A stretch of DNA of 64,000 nt from Kiloniellales bacterium (GCA_030066685.1 JASJBF010000025.1:1-64000); one strand, 5' to 3'; numbered from the stretch's first letter, positions 24,194-33,978 are shown. A program made the numbers and translations. Notes: generated by a model not told the origin, from the letters alone.

Positions 24194-25645
24194 TCAGCCC
24201 TGCGCCTGAGATTGCGGTCCGTCGTCCGGGGTCCGGATCACCCAGGTGTCCTTGGTGCCGCCGCCCTGGCTGGAGTTGACCACCAGCGAGCCCTCGCGCA
24301 GGGCGACCCGGGTCAGCCCGCCGGGCACGATGCGGACGTCCTGGCCGCAGAGCACGAAGGGCCGGAGGTCGACGTGGCGCGGGGCGACGCCGCTCTCGAC
24401 GAAGGTCGGACAGGTCGAGAGCGCCAGTGTCGGCTGGGCGATGTAGCCGGCCGGCTTGGCTTTCAGCTTGGCTGCGAAGTCCTCGCGCTCGGCCCGGCTG
24501 GCGGTGGGACCGACCAGCATGCCGTAGCCGCCGGAGCCGTGGACGTCCTTCACCACCAGCTCGTCCAGGTGATCGAGGACGTAGGCCAGCTCCGCCTCGT
24601 CGCCGCAGGAGTGGGTCGGGACGTTCTTCAGGATCGGCTCCTCGCCCAGGTAGAAGCGGATCATCTCCGGCACGTGGATGTAGACCGCCTTGTCGTCGGC
24701 GATGCCGGCGCCGACCGCGTTGGCCAGGGTGACGTTGCCGGCCCGGTAGGCCTGCATCAGCCCGGGCACGCCGAGCGCCGAGTCCGGCCGGAAGGCGAGC
24801 GGATCGAGGAAATCGTCGTCGATCCGCCGGTAGATCACGTCGACCCGCGTCAGGCCGCGGGTCGAGCGCATGTAGACGACGTTGTCCTCGACGATGAGGT
24901 CCTGGCCCTCGACCAGCTCGACGCCCATCTCGTCGGCCAGGAAGCAGTGCTCGTAGTAGGCGCTGTTGTAGGCGCCCGGGGTCAGCAGGGCGACGGTCGG
25001 CTCGTCCTTGCAGTTCGGCGGCGCCACCGAGGCCAGCACGCCGAGCAGCTCCTCCGGATAGTGCGAGACCGGGGCGATGTCATGGGTCTCGAAGAGCTCC
25101 GGGAAGAGCCGCATCATGACCTCGCGGTCCTCGATCATGTAGGACACGCCGGAAGGGGTGCGGCAGTTGTCCTCCAGGACGTAGAACTCCTCGGGCCCGA
25201 CCCGGACCATGTCGATTCCGGCGATGTGGGTGTAGACCCGCTGCGGCACGTCGAAGCTCTGCATCTCAGGCCGGAAGCTCTCGTTGTGCAGGACCAGGCC
25301 CTCGGGGACCTTGCCGGCGCGGATGATCTCGCGCTCGTGATAGACGTCCCAGATGAAGGCGTTGAGCGCCTTGACCCGCTGCTCCAGGCCGCGGGCGATA
25401 TGCGACCACTCCTCCTCGTCGAGGATCCGGGGGATGATGTCGAAGGGAATCAGCCGCTCGGGATCGCCGCCTTCGGTGTAGACCGCGAAGGTGATGCCGA
25501 TGCGCTTGAACAAGAGCTCGGCCTCGCGGCGCTTGAGCGCCAGCAGGTCCGGCGAGACCGCCGTCAGCCAGTCCTCGACCCGGCGGTACTGGGCCCGGCA
25601 GTCCCCCGCCGTGCCGTTCATCTCGTCGAAGGCGGTTTTTGTCAT
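24194..25645 (-). CDS. Circularly permuted type 2 ATP-grasp protein
   Basis: A 483-residue protein of the DUF404/DUF407 group. Typical segments are LKRREAELLFKRIGITFAVY, IPFDIIPRIL, VLEDNCRTPSGVSYMIEDRE and the C-terminal VKDVHGSGGYGMLVGPTAS, which carries nucleotide-binding glycines. ATP-grasp enzymes join a carboxylate to an amine with ATP, so this is the probable peptide-bond-forming enzyme of the Anbu cluster. Substrates are unknown. It is followed at four bases by the alpha-E gene and preceded at 46 bases by a secreted-protein gene, which may extend the operon upstream. Confidence 0.93.
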   Translation of the reverse strand: MTKTAFDEMNGTAGDCRAQYRRVEDWLTAVSPDLLALKRREAELLFKRIGITFAVYTEGGDPERLIPFDIIPRILDEEEWSHIARGLEQRVKALNAFIWDVYHEREIIRAGKVPEGLVLHNESFRPEMQSFDVPQRVYTHIAGIDMVRVGPEEFYVLEDNCRTPSGVSYMIEDREVMMRLFPELFETHDIAPVSHYPEELLGVLASVAPPNCKDEPTVALLTPGAYNSAYYEHCFLADEMGVELVEGQDLIVEDNVVYMRSTRGLTRVDVIYRRIDDDFLDPLAFRPDSALGVPGLMQAYRAGNVTLANAVGAGIADDKAVYIHVPEMIRFYLGEEPILKNVPTHSCGDEAELAYVLDHLDELVVKDVHGSGGYGMLVGPTASRAEREDFAAKLKAKPAGYIAQPTLALSTCPTFVESGVAPRHVDLRPFVLCGQDVRIVPGGLTRVALREGSLVVNSSQGGGTKDTWVIRTPDDGPQSQAQG

Positions 25646-25691
25646 TGTCCTCCCTGTGCCCGGACAGGGTCCCCCGCGAAACGGGCGCAGG

Positions 25692-26258
25692 TCAAGGCTT
25701 CAGGCGACCTGACTCGTCGGAATCGGCCGCAGCCTCGGATCCCTCGGCCCGCGCCACCTCGATGGCGAAGGAGGTGCCCGAGGCCATGACGACCTGGAGC
25801 AGGAGCAGCCGCGTCTCGCCCGCGCCGGGCAGGGCAGGGCGCGGCAGATCGAGGGCCAGGCCGGTCACGGTCTTCTTGTCCCCGGGCGCCAGGGTCAGCG
25901 GGTGGTCGATCAGGGGGCCCGCCGCGCCCCGGTCGGGAAGCGGCTCCTCGTTGATCGCATCCAGATAGCCGGCGGCGAGCCGGAAGCCGGCGACCTCCAG
26001 GGCCTGGGGATAGCCGCGGTTGGGCTCCAGGGCGACCGCCTCAAGCTCCAGGACCAGCTTGCCGTCCCGTTCCTCGAGCAGGCAGTGGCCACGGACCCAG
26101 AGGCCCCAGTCGCTGCCGTAGGTATTGATGTAGAGCCGCTCGGCGGCCGCCGGCGGCGACCCGGGGTCGAGCAGGCAGAACAGCAGGAGGCCGGCCGCCG
26201 CGATCCACCCAGCCGCGCGCGGCCGGGCTAGCGTTCGGCGACGACCGTCGCCCCGCAG
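25692..26258 (-). CDS. Hypothetical secreted protein, start codon unclear
   Basis: About 188 residues with a strong signal peptide (AAGWIAAAGLLLFCLLDPG, then AAA-E) and a small beta-rich mature domain (RLYINTYGSDWGLWVRGHC, VVMASGTSFAIEVA). No family was recognised. The frame is open far upstream into the M23 gene, but I find no ATG, GTG or TTG in a sensible place; the CTG at 26258 is the best candidate and would overlap the M23 gene by about 30 bases. It is thus either a non-standard start or a gene with a lost or mis-sequenced start. It lies between the M23 gene and the ATP-grasp gene in the same direction. Confidence 0.55.
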   Translation of the reverse strand: MRGDGRRRTLARPRAAGWIAAAGLLLFCLLDPGSPPAAAERLYINTYGSDWGLWVRGHCLLEERDGKLVLELEAVALEPNRGYPQALEVAGFRLAAGYLDAINEEPLPDRGAAGPLIDHPLTLAPGDKKTVTGLALDLPRPALPGAGETRLLLLQVVMASGTSFAIEVARAEGSEAAADSDESGRLKP

Positions 26259-27172
26259 GGCAGAGGATAGGTGAGAGCGGTCGGATCCGCAGCGAAGGTC
26301 CGCTCGGGCAGGAAGCAGGTGATGCGGCCCTGCCCGTCGTGCCAGTAGAGGTGGGGGTTGCTGCCCGCGGTGTCGAAGTGCAGGTGCGGAAGCTCGGGGA
26401 CCGCACCCTTTCCGGAGACGCCGACGGTGCCGATCTGCTGGCCGCGCCGCACGGTATCGCCGACCGCGACCAGGATCTCGTCGAGGTGGAGATAGCGGGT
26501 GACCAGCGCAGGGTCCTCGCCGCTTCCGCCGTGGGCGATCTCGACCCGGCGTCCCGCCACCTCGCGGGCGCCCGCCGCCTTGACCACGCCGTCCGCCGCG
26601 GCCAGGACCGGGGTTCCGATCCGGGCGAGGATGTCGATCCCGCTGTGCTGCGGCCGGATCATCTTCCGCTTGGCGCGCAGCCCGCCGAGGACCCCGCGCG
26701 CCGAGCGATAGTCGGAGATGATCGACGGCGCTTCCTCCGGCATGACCAGAGGCAACTCGTGCGGCCGCCCCTCGCCGTAGTAGCGCCAGACCGCGCCGCG
26801 GCGCGCCGGCGCGGGCAGCGCCCGGGCCCGCCCCACCGCGGCCTTCTCGGGGTCCCAGACCACCGAGTTGCCGATGGCGTAGAGCTGGCATTCGGTCCCG
26901 GAGCGGGTCTCGCAGGCGCGCAGAGCGATTCGGTTCGCCTCCCACTGGCTGCGATAGCCGTGGCTCCAGCCCCAGGAGCTCCGGGTGACCGAGACCGCAA
27001 AGGCCTTCTTGAAGCGCAGGTCGGTGTAGCGCTCCAGATCCCCGAGAACACCGGGGTCCTTGAAGGGCGCGCTTGAGGCCAGGGACCGGGACCAGAAGTC
27101 GGCCGACGCGGCGCCCGGGGGCAGGACGAAGAGCAGCCCGCAGAGCACCGAGAAAGCAATCGTCCTGATCAT
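26228..27172 (-). CDS. M23/LytM-family metallopeptidase
   Basis: A 314-residue exported protein (signal peptide IAFSVLCGLLFVLPPGAAS). The C-terminal LytM domain holds PQHSGIDILARIG (HxxxD zinc ligands), GVVKAAG, TRYLHLDEILV and ELPHLHFDT (HxH). This is the full zinc site, so it should be an active peptidoglycan endopeptidase rather than a degenerate activator. A preceding ~150-residue domain (FKKAFAVSVTRSSWGWSHGY) is unassigned. I chose the ATG at 27172 because the signal peptide begins there. It may be the first gene of the unit running down to Anbu. Confidence 0.88.
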   Translation of the reverse strand: MIRTIAFSVLCGLLFVLPPGAASADFWSRSLASSAPFKDPGVLGDLERYTDLRFKKAFAVSVTRSSWGWSHGYRSQWEANRIALRACETRSGTECQLYAIGNSVVWDPEKAAVGRARALPAPARRGAVWRYYGEGRPHELPLVMPEEAPSIISDYRSARGVLGGLRAKRKMIRPQHSGIDILARIGTPVLAAADGVVKAAGAREVAGRRVEIAHGGSGEDPALVTRYLHLDEILVAVGDTVRRGQQIGTVGVSGKGAVPELPHLHFDTAGSNPHLYWHDGQGRITCFLPERTFAADPTALTYPLPCGATVVAER

Positions 27173-27321
27173 CACCGCTTCCTGCGTCGAATGCGCGAGG
27201 TCCCCGGATTCGCGCGACCGCGTCGGACGACTCTCGAAGACAGAGCCTAAGAAAGGATAAAGGCCTCCTAAATCCCTCGAGGCGTGGAGAGGCGCGTGCC
27301 ATGTCGCTCGACGCGCTCCGG

Positions 27322-28944
27322 TCACGAGGCCTCGGAGTGCGCTTCATGCCGGAAGGCGGCGGTGATCAGCGCCTTTGTGTAGGTTTCCTTCGGACGTTCG
27401 TAGATCGCCTCGGTCACGCCCTGCTCGACCACGCGGCCGTCCTTCATCACCACCACCTCGTCGGCCATGGCGCGCACCACCGCCAGGTCGTGGCTGATGA
27501 AGATGTAGGTCAGGCCGTTCGCCGCCTGCAGCTCGCGCAGCAGGGCCAGGACCTGCTTCTGCACCGAGCGGTCGAGCGCCGAGGTCGGCTCGTCGAGCAC
27601 GACCAGCTTGGGCTTGAGGATCATGGCCCGGGCGATGGCGATGCGCTGGCGCTGCCCGCCGGAGAACTCGTGCGGGAAGCGGTTGCGCATCAGGGGATCG
27701 AGCTGCACCTCCTCCAGCGCCTGCGCGGCACGACGGTCGCGCTCCCTGGCCGAGAGCTCCGGCTCGTGGACCAGCAGGCCCTCGGTGACGATCTGGCCGA
27801 CGGTCATGCGCGGCGAGAGCGAGCCGAAGGGGTCCTGGAAGACCAGCTGCAGCTCGCGGCGCAGCGGGCGCAGCGCCGCGCGGTCCTGGCCCTGCAGGTC
27901 CCGGCCTTTGTAGCGGATGGCGCCTTTGCTCGGCAGCAGGCGCAGCAGCGCCCGGCCCAGGGTCGACTTGCCGGAGCCGGACTCGCCGACCACGCCGAGG
28001 GTCTGGCCCTCGCGCAGGGCGAGGTCGATGCCGTCGACGGCGCGGACCTCGTGCTTGTCGCGCGACAGCCAGCCGCCGCCGAGCCGGAAGATCACCTTCA
28101 GGTCCCGGCCCTCCAGCAGCAGGGGCTCGGCCGCCGGCACCGCGGGCTTGCGGCCTTCCGGCTCGGCGGCCAGCAGCATCTTGGTGTAGTCGTGCTCGGG
28201 CCGGGCCAGGATCTGGGCCGTCGGGCCGGTCTCGACCACCCGTCCCTCCTGCATGACGTAGACCCGCTCGGCGAAGTCTCGGACGATGCCCAGGTCGTGG
28301 GTGATGAAGACGATGGCCATGCCGAGGCGCCGCTGCAGCTCGGCCAGCAGGTCCAGGATCTGCGCCTGGATGGTGACGTCGAGCGCGGTGGTCGGCTCGT
28401 CGGCGATCAGGATCTCCGGGCCGTTGGCGAGCGCCATGGCGATCATCGCCCGCTGGCGCTGGCCGCCGGAGAGCTCGTGAGGATAGGACTGGAGGCGGCG
28501 CTCGGGCTCCGGGATGCCGACCAGCTTCAGGAGCTCCAGGACCCGCGGCCGCGCCTGGGCGCGGCTGATCCCCTTGTGGTGGACCAGCGGCTCGGCGATC
28601 TGCCGGCCGATGGTGTAGAGCGGATCCAGCGAGGTCATCGGCTCCTGGAAGATCATCGAGAGCCTCTCGCCGCGGTAGCGGTTAAGCGCCCGGGCGGAGA
28701 GCCCCAGAAGCTCCTCTCCGCGGAAGCGCACCGAGCCCTCGGTCCGGCCGTTCTGGGCCAGCAGGCCCATGGTCGCCATCATCAGCTGGCTCTTGCCCGA
28801 GCCGGACTCACCGACGATGGCGATGGTCTCGCCGGCGCGCACCTGAAGGTCGACGCCGCGCACGGCGTGGACCTCGCCGTTCGGGGTCGAGAAGCGGACG
28901 TGGAGCCCGCGGCTCTCCAGGATCGGCTCTCCGGCGGCGCTCAC
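27322..28944 (-). CDS. Peptide ABC transporter, fused double ATPase (YejF/OppDF type)
   Basis: A 540-residue protein with two complete ABC ATPase domains. Domain 1 has Walker [14 protein letters not shown] near residue 40, signature [15 protein letters not shown] and Walker [13 protein letters not shown]. Domain 2 has [13 protein letters not shown] near 325, [15 protein letters not shown] and [12 protein letters not shown]. It powers import of peptides by the two permeases encoded just upstream. The start is GTG two bases after the oppC-like stop; frames extending further overlap that gene and were rejected. Fusion of both ATPases is usual in YejF-type importers. Confidence 0.93.
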   Translation of the reverse strand: MSAAGEPILESRGLHVRFSTPNGEVHAVRGVDLQVRAGETIAIVGESGSGKSQLMMATMGLLAQNGRTEGSVRFRGEELLGLSARALNRYRGERLSMIFQEPMTSLDPLYTIGRQIAEPLVHHKGISRAQARPRVLELLKLVGIPEPERRLQSYPHELSGGQRQRAMIAMALANGPEILIADEPTTALDVTIQAQILDLLAELQRRLGMAIVFITHDLGIVRDFAERVYVMQEGRVVETGPTAQILARPEHDYTKMLLAAEPEGRKPAVPAAEPLLLEGRDLKVIFRLGGGWLSRDKHEVRAVDGIDLALREGQTLGVVGESGSGKSTLGRALLRLLPSKGAIRYKGRDLQGQDRAALRPLRRELQLVFQDPFGSLSPRMTVGQIVTEGLLVHEPELSARERDRRAAQALEEVQLDPLMRNRFPHEFSGGQRQRIAIARAMILKPKLVVLDEPTSALDRSVQKQVLALLRELQAANGLTYIFISHDLAVVRAMADEVVVMKDGRVVEQGVTEAIYERPKETYTKALITAAFRHEAHSEAS

Positions 28945-28946
28945 GG

Positions 28947-30092
28947 CTAGCGGTCCTTGGGGTCGAGGGCGTCGCGCAGCCCGTCGCCGATGAAGTTGAG
29001 GGCGAAGAGCGTCGCCATCAGGAAGAGCGAGGGGAAGATCAGCATCCAGGTCGCGCCCTGGATGTTGCGCGCGCCCTCCGAGATCAGCACGCCCCAGGAG
29101 GTCATGGGCTCCTGCACCCCGAGGCCGAGGAAGGACAGGAAGCTCTCCAGCAGGATCACTTTGGGCACCATCAGGGTCATGTAGATCACCACCGGCCCCA
29201 GGGTGTTGGGCACGACGTGGCGGCGCAGGATGCCGCGGGCGCCGACGCCCAGCGCCTCGGCCGCCTGGACGTACTCCTGGCGCTTGATGGAGAGGGTCTG
29301 GCCGCGGACGATGCGCGCCATGTCGAGCCACTCGATGGCACCGACGGCGATGAACATCAGCACGAAGTTGCGGCCGAAGAAGACCACCAGCAGGATGACG
29401 AAGAAGATGAAGGGCAGCGAATAGAGGATATCGACCACCCGCATCATCATCATGTCGACCCGGCCGCCGAGGTAGCCGGAGACGGCGCCGTAGGTCACGC
29501 CGATGAAGAGCGCGACGAAGGTCGCCAGCAGGCCGATGGTCAGAGAGATCCGGCCGGCGATCAGGGTCCGGGTCAGGAGGTCGCGGCCGTTGGAGTCGGT
29601 CCCGAAGAGGAAGTAGAGCCGCTCGACCTCGGCCGAGAGCATCATGCGCTTCCCGTCCGCCGAAGTCTCCTCGACCCGGGTGTTGGAGAAGTCGTTGGCC
29701 CGGTCGAGGTAGCGGGTGGTCCGCGGATCGATCGCCCGGCTCGAGGTCACGGTGACGAAGACGCGGCCGCCCTCCTCGCGCCAGTCCTCCACCGTGACCC
29801 GGGCGCGGCGCAGGGCGCTCTCCAGGCCGGGGCCGATCTGCTCGGCCCGGGGGTAGGGCGTCAGGCTGGCCGGGACCTTGACGTAGCTGCGGTAGACCGC
29901 GTCGAAGGGATGCGGCGAGAGCCAGGGCCCGACCACGCAGGCCAGGACCATCAGGACCAGGAGCGCCGCGCTGGCGACCGCCGCCCGGTTGGCCTTGAGC
30001 CGGTCCCAGGCGTCGTCCCAGAGCGAACGGCCGCGCTGCGGCTCGGCGCCGGTCCCGGCTTGCTCCTCGGCGGGTCGCTGGGCGATGGCCAT
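28947..30092 (-). CDS. Peptide ABC transporter permease, OppC/DppC type
   Basis: A 381-residue permease. One N-terminal helix (ALLVLMVLACVVGPWLSPHP) is followed by an extended periplasmic region of ~110 residues, then the core starting LFGTDSNGRDLLTR, the OppC hallmark. The EAA loop is EYVQAAEALGVGARGILRRH. The chain ends FNFIGDGLRDALDP-like, as in the family. It forms the channel with the OppB-type partner eight bases upstream. The long periplasmic insert is typical of some OppC subfamilies. Substrate class is taken from the neighbouring binding protein. Confidence 0.93.
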   Translation of the reverse strand: MAIAQRPAEEQAGTGAEPQRGRSLWDDAWDRLKANRAAVASAALLVLMVLACVVGPWLSPHPFDAVYRSYVKVPASLTPYPRAEQIGPGLESALRRARVTVEDWREEGGRVFVTVTSSRAIDPRTTRYLDRANDFSNTRVEETSADGKRMMLSAEVERLYFLFGTDSNGRDLLTRTLIAGRISLTIGLLATFVALFIGVTYGAVSGYLGGRVDMMMMRVVDILYSLPFIFFVILLVVFFGRNFVLMFIAVGAIEWLDMARIVRGQTLSIKRQEYVQAAEALGVGARGILRRHVVPNTLGPVVIYMTLMVPKVILLESFLSFLGLGVQEPMTSWGVLISEGARNIQGATWMLIFPSLFLMATLFALNFIGDGLRDALDPKDR

Positions 30093-30099
30093 GGCCGCC

Positions 30100-31023
30100 T
30101 CAGTCGTAGCGCACGCGCGGATCGAGGACCGCGTAGAGCAGGTCGACGATCAGATTGAAGACGATGATGAAGACGGCGATCATGATCACCGTGCCCATCA
30201 CCAGGGTGTAGTCCCGGTTCAGCGCCCCCTGGACGAAGTAACGCCCGACCCCCGGAATGCCGAAGATGGTCTCGATCACCACCGAGCCGGTCAGCAGCGC
30301 CGCTGCCGCCGGACCCAGGTAGGAGACCACCGGCAGCAGGGCGCCGCGCAGGGCGTGGACGCCGACCACCACGTAGCCCGGCAGCCCGTTGGCCCGGGCG
30401 GTGCGGATGTGGTTGGCGCGCAGCATCTCGATCATGCTGCCGCGGGTCAGCCGGGCGATGATCGCAACCTGCGGCAGGGCCAGGGTGAAGACCGGCAGGA
30501 CCTTGTTGATCAGGGCGCCGTCGCCCCAGCCGCCGGCCGGCAGCCAGCCCAGCCAGATCGCGAAGAGCAGGGTCAGCAGGGGCGCGACGACGAAGTTGGG
30601 GATCGTGATCCCGATGGTCGCCGTCGCCATGACCGCGACGTCGGTCCCGCGGTTCTGGCGCAGGGCGGCGATGACGCCGAGCAGCCCGCCCACCAGCAGC
30701 GCCAGCAGCAGCGCGGCGCTGCCGAGCTGGATCGAGATCGGCAGCCCGCGGGCGAAGAGCTCGTTCACCGAGAAGTCGCGGAAGTAGAAGCTGGGGCCCA
30801 GGTCGCCGCGCAGCAGGCTCTCCAGGTAGAGCGCGTACTGCTGCCAAAGCGGCTTGTCGAGCTGGTAGATCCGGTTGAGGTTCTCCATCACCTTGGCTTC
30901 CAGCGGCCGCTCCAGGTCGAAGGGGCCGCCCGGCGCCACCCGGATCAGGAAGAAGGCGACGGTGACGATGATGAAGAGGGTCGGGACCGCACCGAAGAAA
31001 CGTCTCGCCACGTAGCTGAACAT
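30100..31023 (-). CDS. Peptide ABC transporter permease, OppB/DppB type
   Basis: A 307-residue permease with six helices. It starts MFSYVARRFFGAVPTLFIIV, as OppB proteins do, with APGGPFD in the first periplasmic loop and the EAA-like loop IRTARANGLPGYVVVGVHAL. It ends NLIVDLLYAVLDPRVRYD, another family hallmark. With the OppC-type protein it makes the membrane channel. It follows the binding-protein gene by 47 bases, a common place for a stem that lowers expression relative to the abundant binding protein; I did not identify one there. Confidence 0.94.
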   Translation of the reverse strand: MFSYVARRFFGAVPTLFIIVTVAFFLIRVAPGGPFDLERPLEAKVMENLNRIYQLDKPLWQQYALYLESLLRGDLGPSFYFRDFSVNELFARGLPISIQLGSAALLLALLVGGLLGVIAALRQNRGTDVAVMATATIGITIPNFVVAPLLTLLFAIWLGWLPAGGWGDGALINKVLPVFTLALPQVAIIARLTRGSMIEMLRANHIRTARANGLPGYVVVGVHALRGALLPVVSYLGPAAAALLTGSVVIETIFGIPGVGRYFVQGALNRDYTLVMGTVIMIAVFIIVFNLIVDLLYAVLDPRVRYD

Positions 31024-31070
31024 GGCCGTCGCTCCGCCGCGGTCCCGGTCATCCCCCTACAAGGCTGCGG

Positions 31071-32660
31071 CTACTCCACGATCGACATGAAGCGGGTCGG
31101 ATGGACGTTCTGGATGTTGTCCTCCCAGCCGACGAGCTTGTCGGAGACCATGCTCAAGGAGCCGTAGTACATCAGCGGGATGAAGGGCAGGTCACGCATG
31201 AAAAGCTCTTCCGCCTTCTTCAGGATGTTGGCCCGCTTGTCCAGGTCGGTCTCGGCCGCCGCCTGGTCCATCAGGGAATCGTACTCCGGATTTTTGTAGT
31301 TGGCGTAGTTGAAGCCGTCGTTGTCGCTCTCGACCATGAACAGGAAATTCTGCGGGTCGGAGTAGTCGCCGATCCAGCCGGCGCGGGCGACGTCGAAGTC
31401 GCCCTTGTCGCGCAGGTGGGCGTAGTGGGTCTTGGTGTCGGTGTTGAGCATCGAGACCTCGACCCCCAAGGGCTTCCACATGTCGGCGATGGCCACGGCC
31501 GTGTTCTTGTGGTTCTCCGAGGTGTTGTAGCGGATCTCGACCTTCAGCGGCTTGTCCGGCCCGAAACCGGCTTCCTTGAGCAAAGCCGCGGCCTTGTCCT
31601 CCCGGTCGATCATCGACATGTCCTTGTAGTCGGCGAAGGCCGGGTCGACGTAGTTGCCGATGCCCGGGGGCACGAAGGAGTAGCCGGCGACCATGGCGCC
31701 GCCCCAGATCTCCTCGGCGATGAACTCGCGGTCGACGGCCATGGACAGGGCCTGGCGCACGCGGACGTCGTCGAAGGGCGCCTTGTCGGCCTTGACCGCG
31801 TAGTAGTAGGTGCCGAGGTAGGGCGCGACGCGGAACTGCTTGCCCAGGTTCTCGCGCATCCACTTGATCTGCTCGGTCGGCGCGTCGTTGTTGGAATGCA
31901 GTTCGCCAGCCTGGAAACGGCGCAGCGCGGCGCCGCGATCCTCGGTCGGATGATAGAAGACCGTGTCGATCTTGACGTTGGCGGCGTCGTGGAACTTGGC
32001 GTTCTTGACCGACTTGACGTGGGCGTTCGGGATGAACTCGGCGAGCACGTAGGCGCCGTTGGTGACGATGTTCTCAGGCCGGACGAAGTCGCTGCCGTGC
32101 TTCTCGACCGTGGCCGGGTGGACCGGCAGGCCGGTCTGATGGGTCAGGAGCTCCAGGAAGAAGGGCGTCGAGGCCTCGAGAGTGATCTCCAGGGTGCGGT
32201 CGTCGACCGCCTTGACGCCCAGGGTTTCCGGCAGGGCCTCGCCCTTGTTGATCTTTTCCGCGTTCTTGACCGGGTAGAGGATGTTGGCGTACTTGGCGCC
32301 GGTCGCCGGCTTCATGATCCGGCGCAGCGAGTAGACGAAGTCGCCGGCGACCACGGGATCGCCGTTCGACCACTTGGCGTCGCCGCGCAGCTTGAAGGTG
32401 TAGACCGTGCCGTCGTCCGAGACAGACCAGCTCTCGGCGACGCCGGGGATGACCTCGGCCTTGGCGTTGTAGATCACCAGGCCCTCGTAGAGGTCGCGCA
32501 GGATGTTCGACTCGTAGATCGTCGAGGTCTTGTGCTGGTCGAGGGTCTCCGGATCCGCCGTGTTGCCGCGGTGGTAGACCATCTCGGCGGCGGCTGCGAA
32601 GCTCCCCGCCACGGCGAGCGAAACCGCGAGGACCGCGGTCCTCAGCGAGGTCATGAGCAT
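31071..32660 (-). CDS. Peptide ABC transporter substrate-binding protein (OppA/SBP family 5)
   Basis: A 529-residue periplasmic binding protein. The signal peptide is TAVLAVSLAVAGSFAAAA-E. The mature start MVYHRGNTADPETLDQHKTS and the SWSVSDDGTVYTFKLRGDAKW block are diagnostic of SBP family 5, as is YNTSENHKNTAVAIADMWK later. It closely follows the OppA pattern, whose members bind oligopeptides; murein peptides or other amides are possible. The ATG at 32660 (or the next at 32654) starts the signal peptide. It is the first gene of the importer operon and lies downstream of the M20 amidohydrolase. Confidence 0.93.
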   Translation of the reverse strand: MLMTSLRTAVLAVSLAVAGSFAAAAEMVYHRGNTADPETLDQHKTSTIYESNILRDLYEGLVIYNAKAEVIPGVAESWSVSDDGTVYTFKLRGDAKWSNGDPVVAGDFVYSLRRIMKPATGAKYANILYPVKNAEKINKGEALPETLGVKAVDDRTLEITLEASTPFFLELLTHQTGLPVHPATVEKHGSDFVRPENIVTNGAYVLAEFIPNAHVKSVKNAKFHDAANVKIDTVFYHPTEDRGAALRRFQAGELHSNNDAPTEQIKWMRENLGKQFRVAPYLGTYYYAVKADKAPFDDVRVRQALSMAVDREFIAEEIWGGAMVAGYSFVPPGIGNYVDPAFADYKDMSMIDREDKAAALLKEAGFGPDKPLKVEIRYNTSENHKNTAVAIADMWKPLGVEVSMLNTDTKTHYAHLRDKGDFDVARAGWIGDYSDPQNFLFMVESDNDGFNYANYKNPEYDSLMDQAAAETDLDKRANILKKAEELFMRDLPFIPLMYYGSLSMVSDKLVGWEDNIQNVHPTRFMSIVE

Positions 32661-32811
32661 AGCGATACTCCCTGTCCGTGCACGCGCCAGCGGATCGCCG
32701 TCCGCCGGTGTTTGGGGAACACTATCCCCCCTCTGGGGTTCCGACAATCCACAACTTGGACGGGCAGAAAGCCCGATAACATCAGGTTAATGGACGGATA
32801 GCCCGTCAGAA

Positions 32812-33978
32812 CTATCCCGCCGCCAGGCGGTCGCGGGCGAGCTGGACCCAGTAGGAGATGCCAAGCTCCAGAGCGTCGTCGTTGAAGTCGTAGCCCGGGT
32901 TGTGCAGGTCGGCCGTGTCGCCGTTGCCCAGGAAGATGTAGGCGCCCGGCTTCTCCAGCAGCATGTAGGCGAAGTCCTCGGAGCCCATGACCGGCCGGGT
33001 ATCGGGGTCGACCCGCGCCGCGCCGGCCACGGCGGCGGCGGCGGTGGCGGCGGCGTCGGTCTCGCCGGCATGGTTCTCGGTCGGCGGATAGCCCTCGCGG
33101 TAGTCCAGGTTGATGGTGACCCCAAGGGCCTTCTCGGTGCCCTCGCAGATCTCGGTCATGCGCCGGCGGACCATCTGCCGGGTCTCCTCGCTGAGGGCGC
33201 GGACCGTGCCGCCCAGGGTCGCGCGCTGTGGGATGACGTTGTGAGTGTCGCCAGCGTGGAGCATGGTGATCGAGAGCACGCCGGTGGTCAGGGGGTCCAG
33301 GGTGCGGCTGATGATCGACTGGAAGGCCTGCACCAGCTGGCCGGCGGCGACCACAGGATCGACGCAGGTGTGCGGCCATGCGGCGTGGCCGCCGCGGCCC
33401 TCGACCGTGATGTCCCAATAGTCGGAGGAGGCCATCTGGGCGCCCGGGCGGATGCCGAAGTGGCCCTGCGGGATGCCCGGCATGTTGTGCAGGCCGTAGA
33501 CCTCGTCGCAGGCGTAGCGCTCGAAGAGGCCGTCGTCGATCATCGCCTTGGCCCCGGCCCCGCCCTCCTCGGCGGGCTGGAAGATGAAGCAGAGCTGCCC
33601 TGAGAAGTCGCGGTTCTCGGCCAGGTAGGCGGCGGCGCCCAGAAGCATGGCGGTATGGCCGTCGTGGCCGCAGGCGTGCATCACGTTCTCGTGCACGGAC
33701 TTGTAGGCCAGGTCGTTGGCCTCGTGGATCGGCAGAGCGTCCATGTCGGCGCGCAGGCCGATCATGCGCGCCCTGTCGCCGCCTTCTCCGGTCAGCAGGC
33801 CGACCACCCCGGTCTTGCCCAGGCCCTCGTGCACCTCGAGCCCGAAGCCGCGCAGCTTCTCGGCGACGAAGGCCGCCGTGCCGACCTCCTCGTAGCGCAG
33901 CTCGGGGTGCCGATGGATGTGGTGGCGCCAGCCTCTGGCCTCCTCCGCCAGGGCCTTGATCCGGTTCGAGATCGTCAT
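32812..33978 (-). CDS. M20-family amidohydrolase (hippurate/N-acyl amino acid hydrolase type)
   Basis: A 388-residue enzyme of the M20D group. HRHPELRYEEVGTAAFVAEKL opens the catalytic domain, MHACGHDGHTAMLLGAA gives the metal ligands, QPAEEGGAGAKAMIDDGLF holds the catalytic Glu pair, and PVMGSEDFAYMLL supplies a late ligand. These enzymes split N-acyl, N-carbamoyl or aromatic amides of amino acids. It sits between an oxoprolinase/hydantoinase gene and a peptide importer, so hydrolysis of an imported amide or ring-opened product is likely. The ATG at 33978 starts the conserved sequence. Confidence 0.92.
   Translation of the reverse strand: MTISNRIKALAEEARGWRHHIHRHPELRYEEVGTAAFVAEKLRGFGLEVHEGLGKTGVVGLLTGEGGDRARMIGLRADMDALPIHEANDLAYKSVHENVMHACGHDGHTAMLLGAAAYLAENRDFSGQLCFIFQPAEEGGAGAKAMIDDGLFERYACDEVYGLHNMPGIPQGHFGIRPGAQMASSDYWDITVEGRGGHAAWPHTCVDPVVAAGQLVQAFQSIISRTLDPLTTGVLSITMLHAGDTHNVIPQRATLGGTVRALSEETRQMVRRRMTEICEGTEKALGVTINLDYREGYPPTENHAGETDAAATAAAAVAGAARVDPDTRPVMGSEDFAYMLLEKPGAYIFLGNGDTADLHNPGYDFNDDALELGISYWVQLARDRLAAG

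Noticed and set aside
30100-32660. Terminator or attenuator stem between the binding-protein and OppB-type genes
   Set aside because: The 47-bp gap holds no strong palindrome on inspection.
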